64,000 nucleotides of DNA. It comes from Arundinibacter roseus (lineage in GTDB: Bacteria; Bacteroidota; Bacteroidia; Cytophagales; Spirosomataceae). This document shows, piece by piece, positions 7,137 to 16,936 of the stretch. The DNA lies in assembly GCF_004348825.1 (NCBI RefSeq), contig NZ_SMJU01000004.1, positions 202,759-266,758 on the forward strand. Reading direction: 5' to 3'. The position numbers were made by a program, and so were the translations under genes. The notes under the pieces are model-generated. The model was not told the origin of the DNA. It saw nothing but the letters and a program-made list of their open reading frames with translations, and did no database searches. Position 1 is the stretch's first letter. Each line of letters opens with the position of its first letter.

Positions 7137-9040
7137 TGAGTCCTTTGGCGCGCCTTTTTTTTCTGATTGTGTTTGTGCTTGAAACACTGGCAGTTACTGC
7201 CCAGGACAAAGTAATGTCACGCCGCACCCGGGAACTTTATGAAAATGCCTCTACTGCCTGGAAAGAGCGTAAACTGGATCAGGCACTGCTTTTTTATGAA
7301 AAATTGGTCGAACTGGAACCCGGCCTGTCAGAAGCGCATCTGCGGTTGGGGCAGCTGTATGAATGGCAAAGAAAACCACAGCTTACCCGCCACCACTACC
7401 AGCAATCCATTGCTTTAAATCCCAACGGCGCTGAATCGGCCACTGCCTATCAGTGGTTGGGCAGAGATACGTTTCAGCGGGAGTGCTACGACTCTGCCGA
7501 GGTGTATTTTACCAAAGCGTTATCGTTGTATCCAGAAAAATCGAATCTTTCGGCGGTCACCAAAAAATGGAATTTATCGGCTCAATTTGCCCAAAAAGCG
7601 TTGGTACGCCCCTTGAATATTACCAAGCGCTCCCTGGGCGATACGGTCAATTTTCTGGAAGCACAGTTTTTTCCGGTACTTACTGCTGATAACGAAACCC
7701 TCATCTTTACGGGCCTTACGCTGCAACGTGATGAGAATATGTACATTACGCACCGTACGGCTACGGGCTGGGAAATTCCTAAGGAAATTTCTGAAAAAAT
7801 AAATTCTACAGATAACGAAGGCACCTGTACCATTTCGGCAGATGGCACCACGCTGGTATTTACGGCCTGTAATCGAAAAGATGGCTATGGCGGCTGCGAT
7901 TTGTACATTACCAGAAAAGAAGGCAACGAGTGGCTAACGCCCAAAAACATTGGCGATGTGGTCAATAGTCGCTATTGGGAGTCGCAGCCTTCGCTGTCGG
8001 CAGATGGTACAAAATTGTACTTTTCGTCCGATCGCCCCGGTGGACAGGGGAAGTCTGACATATGGTTGTCTCAACGTGACCCCACCGGTAGCTGGCAGCT
8101 ACCGCAAAATCTGGGGCCCAATGTCAATACTGCGGATGAAGAAAGTGCTCCGTTTATTCATGCCAATGGACGCACGCTGTTTTATGCCTCCAATGGTCTT
8201 CCGGGCATGGGAGGGTACGATTTGTTTATGTCCCAACAAACCGACAGTAGCTGGACCGAGCCTCGGAATTTAGGGTACCCTATCAACACCGTCTCCGATC
8301 AAATCGGATTTTATATTTCATCAGACGGACAAAAAGCCTACTATACCGACGACCGACGAGACGCCAAAGGCCGTCGGGCTATGTTGTATGAATTTGATAT
8401 TCCGGATACATTAAAATCCATGTTTGTACCTACAAACTATATCAAAGGGCGGGTTTTTGATCAACGGACCAATCAGCCGCTCATGGCTAGCCTGGAATTG
8501 TACGATTTGGGGACTCAGAAAAAGGTTTCAACCTTTACCTCTCAGGCAGAAACCGGCGCTTACCTCACCGTTTTGAACCGCAATTCTGCACATGCCATTT
8601 ACGTACAGGCAGAAGGTTATTTATTCAAAAGCCTTACCTTTTTGGCATCTGATTCACTGCCTTCCATACAATTGGATATTCCACTGGAAAAAGTAGAAAA
8701 GGATCGGGTGGAGGTTTTGAATAATATATACTTCGCAACGGGAGAATATGCGCTTGATGAGAAATCACGGGTGGAACTTTCTAAAATGCTTGATTTTGTC
8801 AAGGCAAATCCGACCCTGAAACTGGAAATTTCCGGACATACAGATGATGTTGGTGGAGATAAAGAGAATAAAGAACTCTCGCTCCGGCGGGCGCAAAGTG
8901 TAGTAAAATATCTTGTCGACTCAGGCATGCCCGAATCTCGGCTAGTGGCGGTTGGCTATGGCGAAACAAAACCCAGAGTACCAAACGACTCCGCTGAAAA
9001 TCGCCAGCTAAACCGACGGATCGAATGGCGCATCCTGTAA
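7136..9040 (+). CDS. OmpA family protein with TPR and PD40 repeats
   Basis: This 634-residue envelope protein has a signal peptide (residues 1-22, ending VTAQ) and TPR-like helices at about 30-150. WD40-like PD40 beta-propeller repeats occupy about 175-420 with recurrent SADG-T-L-F/Y motifs, followed by a carboxypeptidase-regulatory-like beta-sandwich near 437-520. The C-terminal OmpA peptidoglycan-binding domain (530-634) contains NIYFATGEYAL, SGHTDD, LSLRRAQSV and NRRIEWRI. The same architecture occurs in Bacteroidota gliding/T9SS-associated and outer-membrane anchoring proteins; PorE is one such relative, but I would not assign that name without comparison. It is translationally coupled to queE, which seems coincidental rather than functional. 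Confidence 0.88.
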   Translation: MSPLARLFFLIVFVLETLAVTAQDKVMSRRTRELYENASTAWKERKLDQALLFYEKLVELEPGLSEAHLRLGQLYEWQRKPQLTRHHYQQSIALNPNGAESATAYQWLGRDTFQRECYDSAEVYFTKALSLYPEKSNLSAVTKKWNLSAQFAQKALVRPLNITKRSLGDTVNFLEAQFFPVLTADNETLIFTGLTLQRDENMYITHRTATGWEIPKEISEKINSTDNEGTCTISADGTTLVFTACNRKDGYGGCDLYITRKEGNEWLTPKNIGDVVNSRYWESQPSLSADGTKLYFSSDRPGGQGKSDIWLSQRDPTGSWQLPQNLGPNVNTADEESAPFIHANGRTLFYASNGLPGMGGYDLFMSQQTDSSWTEPRNLGYPINTVSDQIGFYISSDGQKAYYTDDRRDAKGRRAMLYEFDIPDTLKSMFVPTNYIKGRVFDQRTNQPLMASLELYDLGTQKKVSTFTSQAETGAYLTVLNRNSAHAIYVQAEGYLFKSLTFLASDSLPSIQLDIPLEKVEKDRVEVLNNIYFATGEYALDEKSRVELSKMLDFVKANPTLKLEISGHTDDVGGDKENKELSLRRAQSVVKYLVDSGMPESRLVAVGYGETKPRVPNDSAENRQLNRRIEWRIL

Positions 9041-9046
9041 TGATTT

Positions 9047-9077
9047 TTGTGTTTTAGCGGGAAAAGTTGCACTTTTG
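9047..9077 (+). promoter_or_regulatory. Candidate promoter of the trxB unit
   Basis: TTG (9047-9049), a 20-bp spacer and CACTTTTG (9070-9077) match the Bacteroidota promoter TTG-N20-TAnnTTTG with one mismatch. It lies 71 bp before the trxB ATG. Confidence 0.4.
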
Positions 9078-9148
9078 TGGCCTGGTTCTTGTTGCAAAAT
9101 TGAGTACCCTAGTAGAACCAAAAACAGAGACATTATCTCCTTATTTTT

Positions 9149-10105
9149 ATGAAACCTGAAAAAATTGAATGCCTGATTATCGGTTCAGGACCCGCCGGAT
9201 ATACGGCCGCTATCTATGCAGCACGGGCCGGACTTAAACCCGTACTTTATCAGGGTCCACAGCCCGGAGGACAGCTTACCATCACTACCGATGTTGAAAA
9301 TTATCCGGGCTATCCGGATGGAATAACCGGTCCTGAAATGATGATGGAATTTGAAAAACAAGCCAAACGATTTGGTACAGACATCCGCTACGGACTTGTA
9401 ACATCAGTTGATTTTTCGGCAGGTGTACATAAAGTTGTTGTTGATGAAAAAGTTGAAATTGAGGCCGAATCCGTCATTATTTCAACCGGTGCTTCTGCCA
9501 AATGGCTCGGAATTCCGGGTGAAGATCGCCTAAATGGAAAAGGTGTTTCTGCCTGCGCTGTGTGTGATGGATTCTTTTTCCGCGGTCAGGAAGTAGTCGT
9601 TGTAGGCGCCGGAGACACGGCGGCAGAGGAAGCAAGTTACCTTTCCAAGCTCTGCCGCAAGGTTTACGTACTCGTTCGTAGAGACGAAATGCGTGCATCC
9701 AAAATCATGCAAAAAAGGCTCATGTCGCTGACGAACGTGGAGATTCTCTGGAACACCGAAACCACCGAACTACTCGGCGAAGATGTTCTTGAAGGAGTGA
9801 AGGTTTTGAATAACAAAACGGGTCAGGAAACAGTCATTGAAGCCACAGGTTTTTTTGTAGCCATCGGTCATAAACCAAATACGGAAATTTTTAAGGATTA
9901 TCTGGATTTGGACGCAGCCGGATATATTCAAACAGTCAAAGGAAGTACCCGTACTAACGTAGAAGGTGTATTTGCCTGTGGCGATGCGCAGGACAATGTT
10001 TATCGGCAGGCAGTAACGGCCGCCGGAACAGGTTGTATGGCGGCGTTGGATGCTGAACGTTATCTGGCAGAAAAAGAACTTATGGCCGAAGAGCAGGAAT
10101 TATAG
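9149..10105 (+). CDS. trxB: Thioredoxin-disulfide reductase
   Basis: This 318-residue FAD/NADPH enzyme reduces thioredoxin. The FAD-binding GSGPAG motif is at 12-17, the redox-active disulfide is C136-A-V-C139 (usual form CATC) followed by DGFFF, and the NADPH motif GAGDTAAEEA starts at 153. A C-terminal 'GVFACGDAQD' closes the FAD site. The length is standard. It is followed 48 bp later by the M23 peptidase and then bshB1 on the same strand. This could be one transcript that places a disulfide reductase with a bacillithiol gene, but spacing is the only evidence. Confidence 0.95.
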   Translation: MKPEKIECLIIGSGPAGYTAAIYAARAGLKPVLYQGPQPGGQLTITTDVENYPGYPDGITGPEMMMEFEKQAKRFGTDIRYGLVTSVDFSAGVHKVVVDEKVEIEAESVIISTGASAKWLGIPGEDRLNGKGVSACAVCDGFFFRGQEVVVVGAGDTAAEEASYLSKLCRKVYVLVRRDEMRASKIMQKRLMSLTNVEILWNTETTELLGEDVLEGVKVLNNKTGQETVIEATGFFVAIGHKPNTEIFKDYLDLDAAGYIQTVKGSTRTNVEGVFACGDAQDNVYRQAVTAAGTGCMAALDAERYLAEKELMAEEQEL

Positions 10106-10153
10106 AAACCAGAAAAAGGAGGGAACTCTAAATTTTTTCGTCAAGCTATTACC

Positions 10154-11233
10154 ATGAAAGAAAAACTTGTAGTGTGCTTGTTTTGGGCAATGTGTGTGGT
10201 TGTTGGAAACAGTGAAGCCCAGGAACGTGGGAAATTTCGGAAGAACCCAAAAATTAAACAAAATACCACAAATACGTATAATCCAAACTTTCCGGTTGTG
10301 GAACCACAGCGGGAAGCAGAATCGGAATTTAAGGTTGAAACGTCAACCTTAAATTTCCAAAGTCAATTTGAGCCGGTCAAACCACTGAATCCCGTGGTTA
10401 GTGAAGATACAAGTTCGCTTGATGAAGGCGAACCGGAAGTACTCGAAGTGGTAGATTCCATGCAAATTGGGGATGAGTGGGTGAAAATCGCTGACTATTT
10501 TGTGATTTGGGATTCGAGATCCATCAATCCTTACAACATGAATCCCAGGGAGTTTGAAGAAACGATTGACCTTAAACTGTATGATCCGGCTGAAAACCGC
10601 TTTTGGAACACGCCCGTGGAAGGTCCTCGCGTAACCTCAAACTTTGGATATCGATGGGGACGGTGGCATACCGGTACGGACATTGACCTCGAAACCGGCG
10701 ATCCGGTTTACAGTACCTTCGACGGTATGGTACGAATAGTTGGTTGGGATGGCAGCGGCTACGGACGCTACGTAATGGTACGGCATTATAATGGACTTGA
10801 AACGCTGTACGGACACATGTCTAAACCTCTCGTTGAATCAGGCCAAATTGTTCGGGCGGGTGATATTCTCGGGTTAGGTGGAAGCACAGGCCGAAGCTCA
10901 GGCTCACATCTGCACTATGAAAACCGCTATGAAGGAAACCCCTTTGACACTAAATATATTTTTGACTGGGAAAATCAGCAAATTCGCTCGGATCATTTTG
11001 TACTTACCTCACAGGTCTGGGATTACCTGCGTGGCGGTAAAGCTGCTAAAAATGAGTTTGAGGAAGCAAATAAACCTGCGTATAGCCGTACAATGCTGCA
11101 CCGGGTTCGTTCCGGCGAAACTCTTTCGTCGATTGCCAGTCGGTACGGCCTCAGCGCTTCTGCCCTTGCCAAAAGAAATCGTTTATCGTTGCGATCAACC
11201 CTTCGGATTGGCCAAAAGCTGATCATAAAATAA
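10154..11233 (+). CDS. M23 family metallopeptidase with LysM domain
   Basis: This is a 359-residue secreted peptidoglycan hydrolase of the lysostaphin/LytM type. A signal peptide covers 1-22 (ending NSEA). A low-complexity linker of about 130 residues precedes the M23 domain (about 160-262) with zinc ligands H172 and D176 (HTGTD) and the HLH motif H252-x-H254; H221 (YGHM) is catalytic. A LysM domain at 315-358 would bind glycan strands. All M23 active-site residues are present, so it should be an active endopeptidase rather than an EnvC-like activator. It ends 18 bp before bshB1. Confidence 0.92.
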   Translation: MKEKLVVCLFWAMCVVVGNSEAQERGKFRKNPKIKQNTTNTYNPNFPVVEPQREAESEFKVETSTLNFQSQFEPVKPLNPVVSEDTSSLDEGEPEVLEVVDSMQIGDEWVKIADYFVIWDSRSINPYNMNPREFEETIDLKLYDPAENRFWNTPVEGPRVTSNFGYRWGRWHTGTDIDLETGDPVYSTFDGMVRIVGWDGSGYGRYVMVRHYNGLETLYGHMSKPLVESGQIVRAGDILGLGGSTGRSSGSHLHYENRYEGNPFDTKYIFDWENQQIRSDHFVLTSQVWDYLRGGKAAKNEFEEANKPAYSRTMLHRVRSGETLSSIASRYGLSASALAKRNRLSLRSTLRIGQKLIIK

Positions 11234-11251
11234 ATTCCTTTTTTCAGACAC

Positions 11252-11983
11252 ATGAAGTTAGATATACTAGCCATTGCAGCCCATCCGGACGATGTAGAGT
11301 TGAGTTGTTCCGGTACTTTAATGGCTCAAATTGCCCTGGGTAAAAAAGTAGGAATTCTTGATTTAACTCATGGTGAATTAGGCACACGCGGGACTCCGGC
11401 ACTTCGGCTTCTGGAAGCCGAGGCTGCTGCCAAAATAATGGGTGTGTCCGTACGGGAGAATGCAGGAATTCCTGATGGGTTTTTTCAAAATAATGAAGAC
11501 ACCCAGAAAATCCTGATACATTATTTACGAAAATATCAACCCGACATCGTGTTGGCCAATGCCGTAGATGACCGGCACCCGGATCACGGAAGAGGAGCAC
11601 AGCTGATCCATGAAAGCTGTTTTTATTCGGGTTTGCGAAGAGTAGAAACTTTTGATGCGGACGGAAGCCCTCAAAAGGAATGGAGACCCCGGCAGGTATT
11701 TCATGCCATTCAGGACAAGTACATAAATCCGGATTTTGTTGTAGACATTACACCTTACTGGGAAAAGAAAAAGGAAGCAATGCTTGCCTTCCAAAGTCAA
11801 TTTTTTGTGCCCTCCTATCAAACCCAAAGCGACGAGCCACAAAGTTATATTTCCAGTCCCGAATTCCTGGATTTTATAAAAGCCCGCGCCGAAGAAATGG
11901 GACACGCCATTGGCGTTAAGTATGGCGAAGGCTTTACCTCCAAACGTCGACTCGGGGTAACGGATATTTCAGTGTTTATATAG
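11252..11983 (+). CDS. bshB1: Bacillithiol biosynthesis deacetylase BshB1
   Basis: This 243-residue PIG-L/LmbE family zinc hydrolase deacetylates GlcNAc-malate to GlcN-malate in bacillithiol synthesis. The zinc motif AHPDD is at 10-14, with DDRHPDHGRG further on. 'HGELGTRGTPALR' is typical of the BshB1 subgroup rather than generic LmbE proteins. The cell therefore probably uses bacillithiol as a thiol buffer; bshA and bshC are not in this window. Confidence 0.9.
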   Translation: MKLDILAIAAHPDDVELSCSGTLMAQIALGKKVGILDLTHGELGTRGTPALRLLEAEAAAKIMGVSVRENAGIPDGFFQNNEDTQKILIHYLRKYQPDIVLANAVDDRHPDHGRGAQLIHESCFYSGLRRVETFDADGSPQKEWRPRQVFHAIQDKYINPDFVVDITPYWEKKKEAMLAFQSQFFVPSYQTQSDEPQSYISSPEFLDFIKARAEEMGHAIGVKYGEGFTSKRRLGVTDISVFI

Positions 11984-12002
11984 GTACACACTTAGAAGGT
12001 CA

Positions 12003-12650
12003 CTAAGGTGAAAGCCTTCCTGAGGTCCAGGTTTCCGAAGCAGCATCCCAAACATACTGAATGCGGTCGTGCAGGCGGCTGGGGCGTCCCTGCCAAAATT
12101 CAATTGTTGTCGGAATGACCCGATAACCTCCCCAATGTGGCGGACGAGGAACTTGTATTCCTGCAAATTTTTCTTCGTAGAAATTCTGCTTTTCTTCCAG
12201 AACAGTCCTACTTGCCAAACCTGCACTTTGCTCCGAAACCCAGGCGCCTATCTGACTGCCTCGGGGACGAACGGCAAAATAGTCGTCAGAATCTTGCTCG
12301 CTTACTCGCTCCGCATACCCCTCAATCCGAATTTGGCGTTCTAGTTCTACCCAGAAAAAAGTAAGGGCGGCCCATGGATTCAAGGCAAGGTCAGTGCCTT
12401 TTTTACTGGAATAATTGGTGTAAAAAACAAAGCCCTGTGCGTCAAGCTCCTTTAATAACACAACTCGGGAGGCCGGGCGGTTGTCTGCATTTACCGTGCT
12501 GAGCATCATGGCGTTAGGTTCAGGGATTTCGGCTGCAAGTGCTTCATCAAACCAGCGTCGGAACTGATGCAGTGGATCCGGCAAAATATCTTCTTCACTC
12601 AGGCCATTTAAACTATACTCTCGACGTAGATCCGCAAGGTTGGGTGTCAT
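12003..12650 (-). CDS. pdxH: Pyridoxamine 5'-phosphate oxidase
   Basis: PdxH oxidises pyridoxamine- or pyridoxine-5'-phosphate to pyridoxal 5'-phosphate using FMN. The 215-residue protein has the family pattern: N-terminal '[15 protein letters not shown]', FMN-binding '[23 protein letters not shown]' (split here over its length), '[19 protein letters not shown]' and the C-terminal PLP/FMN segment ending 'RIQYVWD'. The start ATG is at 12650, divergent from the DUF349 gene with 99 bp between them. It converges on bshB1. Confidence 0.95.
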   Translation of the reverse strand: MTPNLADLRREYSLNGLSEEDILPDPLHQFRRWFDEALAAEIPEPNAMMLSTVNADNRPASRVVLLKELDAQGFVFYTNYSSKKGTDLALNPWAALTFFWVELERQIRIEGYAERVSEQDSDDYFAVRPRGSQIGAWVSEQSAGLASRTVLEEKQNFYEEKFAGIQVPRPPHWGGYRVIPTTIEFWQGRPSRLHDRIQYVWDAASETWTSGRLSP

Positions 12651-12679
12651 TCTTTTTAATGAAGTTCAAGGTTAACAGA

Positions 12680-12717
12680 CAAATTTAACCATTTCAATAG
12701 AAAGATTGTTAATTTTG
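12680..12717. promoter_or_regulatory. Divergent -7 boxes between pdxH and the DUF349 gene
   Basis: The minus strand reads TAAATTTG (12680-12687) toward pdxH, and the plus strand reads TAATTTTG (12710-12717) toward the DUF349 gene. Both match TAnnTTTG, but neither has a clear TTG 20 bp upstream. Confidence 0.35.
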
Positions 12718-12749
12718 TACTTCTACGTACTTACGAAACACCGATTACG

Positions 12750-14981
12750 ATGGCTCAAGATGAACACGATGCGCTGGATGCGAAAAATCAAACAACCGAA
12801 GATTCAGCATCTGCGAACGCCGAAAAGGCAAATGAAGAGGAAACACTTGCTGATAATGAATCGGCAGAAGTTTCCCAAATAGTTGTGTCAGTTGCTGATA
12901 CCACGTCAGCAGAGATAGAAGCTGAAACACCTGTGGCAGAAGATGAAGGCATGGAAAAAACGGAGACCCTTTCTGAAATGCCTGATGAAACTCCATCGGC
13001 TATTTCGGGCGAGAGCGTTGATGAACCGGCGTTAGTAGACGAAGCCTATGAGGTTGTTGAAGCTGCCGCTGCCAGCGAACTTGCACCTGAGGCCATTGAA
13101 ACTCAGGAATTATCAGAAGAGAGTCCTTCGGACACCGAATCTCAGCATGAGTCAATGGCTGATTCGGAAGAGGAGGATGCTGATGAAGGGGATTCCGGAG
13201 AAGAGGTAGATTACAGCCAATTGAGCAAGGAAGAGCTTACCGCAGTTTTACAAAAAGAATTGGAAGCTATTTCAGTAGCAACAGTTGCGGCGGGGCGTTT
13301 TAAAAAATCGGATGCACTTATTAAAGAAGTTCGTCCGGTGCTTGATCAGCTCAAACAGTCGGAATGGAATGCTGCCAAAGAAGCCTATGTGGCAGATTCC
13401 GGGTCAGAAGATGGATTTGAATACAAGCATGAAGCTGGCACAAAGGCTATCGAAGACTTGATTAAAGAGATTCGGGCAAAGAAAAATGCTTTCTTTCAGG
13501 CTCTCGAAAAGAATAAAGATCAGAACTTCAATAAAAAGACCGAGCTGTTGCAGCGTCTTCGTGAACTAGTCGATAAAGACGAGAGTCATGAAACCGATGC
13601 TGCGGATATGAAGAGCAGCTGGGAAGAATTCAAGAAGATTCAGGAAGAATGGAAAAGTGCCGGGAATATTTCATCTCCCCATAATGGTACCCTTTGGGCT
13701 ACTTACAATGCGCTCATCGACCGTTATTTCTCCAACCGTAATATATATTTTGAGCTAAAAGAGCTGGACAGGAAACGCAATTCGGAATTGAAGATAGAAT
13801 TGTGTGAAAAAGTTGAAACGCTCGTAGGCTCCCTCGAAAACCGTGGCATGTCACGGGAGATTTTGCAGGAAGCAAATCAGATTTTTGAGGAATACAAACA
13901 TGTGGGTCCCGCTCCCCGGGAAGAGCAGGAGCAACTCTGGCAACGCTTCAAAAAATCATTGGATACGTTGTACGACGCACGCCGCAGGCAGTACGAGATT
14001 CAGAAAAAGGCGATGTCGGAAGTATATGACAAGAAGTCAAAAATATACGAAACGATTCTGCCCTATACTGCATTTTCATCGGGAAGTATCAACGAATGGA
14101 ATACCAAAACCAAAGAAATTATTGCTTATCAGGAAGAGTGGGTAGCCACGAAGGGTCCGATGCCGCGCGATGAGGGGAAAGAACTCAGTAAAAAGTTCTG
14201 GATTGCACTTAAAACCTTCTTCCAAAATAAAGGAGAGTTCTTTAAGCAGTTGGAATCCCGCCGTGAGCAAAACCTGAAAGCAAAGACAGAACTCTGCGAA
14301 GAAGTTGAAAAAATAGTGGAAGCTGCCGAAGATACTGCTGCCAATACACAGCGGGTGATTGAGCTCCAAAAGAAATGGAAAATGCTAGGACAGGTTCCTG
14401 AGAAATTTAAAGACTCTATTTATCTGCGTTTCAAAAAAGCCTGCGATGGATATTTCGAACAGAAGCGGTCGAAAAACAAAGATCAGGAAAAAGAGTTTGA
14501 GGAAAACCTCGCCCAGAAAAAGAGCCTTTGTGACCGCATAGAAAAAGCCGCCGGAACACCCAAGGAAGCGTCAATTTCTCAATTGAACGCATTCAAATCT
14601 GAGTGGGCGGGCATTGGCTTTGTTCCCAGAAAAGACATGCAATTTATCCAGAAAAGATACATTGCGGCAGTTAATGCGTATGTCAGTGCGATTGGTAAGT
14701 TATCTACGAAGGAAAAGGAGCAGGTAGTTCTCGAAAGCGAAGTGGAACTGGTGAAAGAAGGGGAGTCGAACCGTGGACTTTTCCGCAAAGAGAACGACAT
14801 ACGCCGGAAGGTTACGCAATTAGAAAATGATATTGCTTTGTGGCAAAATAATATTGAGTTCTTTGCCAAATCAAAAACGTCGGACAAATTGAAGGCGACT
14901 TTTGAGGAGAAGATCAATAAGGCATCTGAGCAACTGGAAGAGTTGAAACACCAACTTGCTATAATTCAGGAAGCTATCTAA
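12750..14981 (+). CDS. DUF349 domain-containing coiled-coil protein
   Basis: This 743-residue protein has a highly acidic, low-complexity N-terminal third (about 1-150, rich in Glu, Asp, Ala and Ser). It is followed by repeated alpha-helical DUF349 units of about 70 residues from about 190 to 650, recognisable by the recurring W..F...C or K..F motif and 'ELCE-VE' helices. The C-terminus is a predicted coiled coil (about 680-743). There is no signal peptide, so it should be cytoplasmic. The biochemical role of DUF349 proteins in Bacteroidota is not established to my knowledge. It is a single-gene unit followed by tRNA-Thr. Confidence 0.85.
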   Translation: MAQDEHDALDAKNQTTEDSASANAEKANEEETLADNESAEVSQIVVSVADTTSAEIEAETPVAEDEGMEKTETLSEMPDETPSAISGESVDEPALVDEAYEVVEAAAASELAPEAIETQELSEESPSDTESQHESMADSEEEDADEGDSGEEVDYSQLSKEELTAVLQKELEAISVATVAAGRFKKSDALIKEVRPVLDQLKQSEWNAAKEAYVADSGSEDGFEYKHEAGTKAIEDLIKEIRAKKNAFFQALEKNKDQNFNKKTELLQRLRELVDKDESHETDAADMKSSWEEFKKIQEEWKSAGNISSPHNGTLWATYNALIDRYFSNRNIYFELKELDRKRNSELKIELCEKVETLVGSLENRGMSREILQEANQIFEEYKHVGPAPREEQEQLWQRFKKSLDTLYDARRRQYEIQKKAMSEVYDKKSKIYETILPYTAFSSGSINEWNTKTKEIIAYQEEWVATKGPMPRDEGKELSKKFWIALKTFFQNKGEFFKQLESRREQNLKAKTELCEEVEKIVEAAEDTAANTQRVIELQKKWKMLGQVPEKFKDSIYLRFKKACDGYFEQKRSKNKDQEKEFEENLAQKKSLCDRIEKAAGTPKEASISQLNAFKSEWAGIGFVPRKDMQFIQKRYIAAVNAYVSAIGKLSTKEKEQVVLESEVELVKEGESNRGLFRKENDIRRKVTQLENDIALWQNNIEFFAKSKTSDKLKATFEEKINKASEQLEELKHQLAIIQEAI

Positions 14982-15029
14982 TCAGGCAAAAAAAAGATGA
15001 AAAAAAATGCAAAAATAGTGGGCGAAAAG

Positions 15030-15060
15030 TTGCGCTGAATACTTTCAAACACTATTTTTG
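15030..15060 (+). promoter_or_regulatory. Promoter of tRNA-Thr
   Basis: TTG (15030-15032), exactly 20 bp, then TATTTTTG (15053-15060) is a full match to TTG-N20-TAnnTTTG. It is followed by CACCAC, as at the tRNA-Met promoter. Confidence 0.75.
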
Positions 15061-15107
15061 CACCACGTTAAAAGGGAAAGGAAATAAACATTTCCTCATA
15101 ACAAAAA

Positions 15108-15180
<73 letters not shown>

Positions 15181-15187
15181 CAAAATG

Positions 15188-15224
15188 AAAAGCCGGACTA
15201 TCATCTGATAGTCCGGCTTTTTTT
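15188..15224 (+). terminator. Intrinsic terminator after tRNA-Thr
   Basis: A near-perfect 16-bp inverted repeat (15188-15203 with 15206-15221; GC-rich centre AGCCGGACTATC) is followed by a T run, 8 nt past the tRNA. Confidence 0.9.
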
Positions 15225-15830
15225 GGTGCTTTACAACTAAGGAATATTAAAACGTGTTTATATCGTTTAATATGAATTTTTATGATTTAGCATAATGTAG
15301 TGTCTAAATAATTTTTGGTCATGCGTATTCATACGTTTTTATTTGCTGACAAAAATGGAGGATGAGGCCTGGAATCTTATTTCATTATTTTCAATTGCAT
15401 GGGCTTCGTCATTGTGATCCACTTCCCTGGCCTTTGATTAGGTTTATTCTATCTCCTGTAAGTAGGAGGGGCCAAATAACCACTTACAGCTTATTTAATG
15501 TAAAGAAAGTCTTCGGGGGAGCGTTTCCATGCTAATTTCAACACTAAGGTAACCTACAAAAAGAGTTAACACCTTAATATGTTTAAAACGTTTGATTCTA
15601 ACCTCTCAACATACAGGTTCAGCAGATCAGTCTGAACAAATATTCATTGTCAAAGAAGTCTTGGCCTCCAACAGGGGTTTGGAAAGATAAATCTCCATTG
15701 GGGTTTTTAATGGTAGAGTCTATTTGATATTGCTTATTCGTTAGTTTCTAATATTATTTATGTAGAATTAAAACGTGTTAAATGCGTTATATAAAGATTG
15801 AAGAATATGTTTTTAAAAAAAGGAATAAAT
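15225..15830. other. AT-rich intergenic region without a recognisable gene
   Basis: No ORF with plausible protein composition is visible on either strand. The 13-mer ATTAAAACGTGTT occurs twice (15246-15258 and 15767-15779), and a related TTTAAAACGTTTGA occurs near 15582. The stretch could hold a decayed gene or a small RNA; nothing further can be supported. Confidence 0.5.
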
Positions 15831-16901
15831 CTAAGCCCAGGCTTTTTCAAGAAAAACCACCCAGTTTTTCCACATTATACCTTCGATGTCCGCTTCCGAA
15901 TATCCACGGATTCGGAGCAAATCGGGTAGTATCTGCAAGTCTGCAATGGAGTTAAGGTCGGAAGGGGTTTGCTCAGTACCAAAAGCCCCGTCCAAATCAG
16001 ATCCAATGCCTAGGTGTTTGCTGGTGCCTGCAAGTTGGCAGATATGATCAATATGCTCCACGATTTTTTTAATATATAGCCCCGAAGACTGTGGCGTAGT
16101 AACTCCTCGCTGCCACCCGGGAACCATCATCCAGGCGTCAAACGCCATGCCGATGACGGCTTCACGTTCAAAAAGAAGTTTAAGCTGTTCATCTGAAAAT
16201 TGACGGTTGTGGGGAGTAAGAGCACGAACGAGATTGTGACTTGCCCATACCGGACCGTCATAGGTCGGTACGGCATCCCAAAAGGCGCTGTCGCACAAAT
16301 GCGTAGCATCCAGAATTATTCCCAACGCTTCCATTGCACGTAATAGTTGCCTGCCTTTCTCTGAAATGGGTTCATCAGAATCAGTTCCATATGCATATAC
16401 GCCGGGGCCGTAATGCGCAGGACCAACAGCCCGCAGGCCATCCGCATGTGCCTGTTGCAAATGATCTATGGAAAGAATGGAGTCGGCACCTTCCAGACTT
16501 AGTATATAGCCAATCGGCAACTGACTTGTATCGGATGCGGATTGCCAAAGCGTCAGGTGTTTCCGTAGCTCTGGTAAAGTACGAATCTGTTTCATTTCCC
16601 CTGCCAGCTCCATCGCCTGATACCAGGCCAGTTGTCCCTGCGTTTGAGCCCAGGCCTGGGCTTGCGAATGCCAGCCGGGAATAGCACTTCCGGGCTTAAC
16701 AAATCGGGCGATTTGGGTGGCCACACATAGGCCAATAGAACCTTTGCGCATCTCGGGAAACGAAACGACGCCTCGGCCCCGGTCAGGCTTGTCGGTGAGC
16801 TGTTTTTCCCGGTCACGAATCTGATCAAGGGGCTGAGTAAGATCCCGATTCCATTCCAGGGCATTCATGGAAAGGTCGAGATGGGCATCAAAAATAAACA
16901 T
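15831..16901 (-). CDS. Membrane dipeptidase family (peptidase M19)
   Basis: This 356-residue zinc dipeptidase is of the renal-dipeptidase family, which cleaves dipeptides and often accepts D-amino acids at the C-terminal position. The first metal motif is DAHLD (residues 5-9). 'ILDATHLCDSAFWD' and 'WASHNL' provide later histidine ligands, and GIGSDLDGAFG is the C-terminal family motif. There is no signal peptide, so it is cytoplasmic. It is the last gene of gntP - ridA - D-amino-acid PLP enzyme - dipeptidase, 35 bp after its neighbour, which suggests release of D-amino acids from dipeptides. Confidence 0.9.
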   Translation of the reverse strand: MFIFDAHLDLSMNALEWNRDLTQPLDQIRDREKQLTDKPDRGRGVVSFPEMRKGSIGLCVATQIARFVKPGSAIPGWHSQAQAWAQTQGQLAWYQAMELAGEMKQIRTLPELRKHLTLWQSASDTSQLPIGYILSLEGADSILSIDHLQQAHADGLRAVGPAHYGPGVYAYGTDSDEPISEKGRQLLRAMEALGIILDATHLCDSAFWDAVPTYDGPVWASHNLVRALTPHNRQFSDEQLKLLFEREAVIGMAFDAWMMVPGWQRGVTTPQSSGLYIKKIVEHIDHICQLAGTSKHLGIGSDLDGAFGTEQTPSDLNSIADLQILPDLLRIRGYSEADIEGIMWKNWVVFLEKAWA

Positions 16902-16936
16902 ATTAACTAATCAAAAAGGTACTAAGGAATTTTGGC

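Noticed and set aside
15225..15830. Search for a CRISPR array or small RNA in the largest gene-free stretch
   Set aside because: Only a 13-mer repeated twice at 521-bp distance; no regular spacing and no strong structured element.
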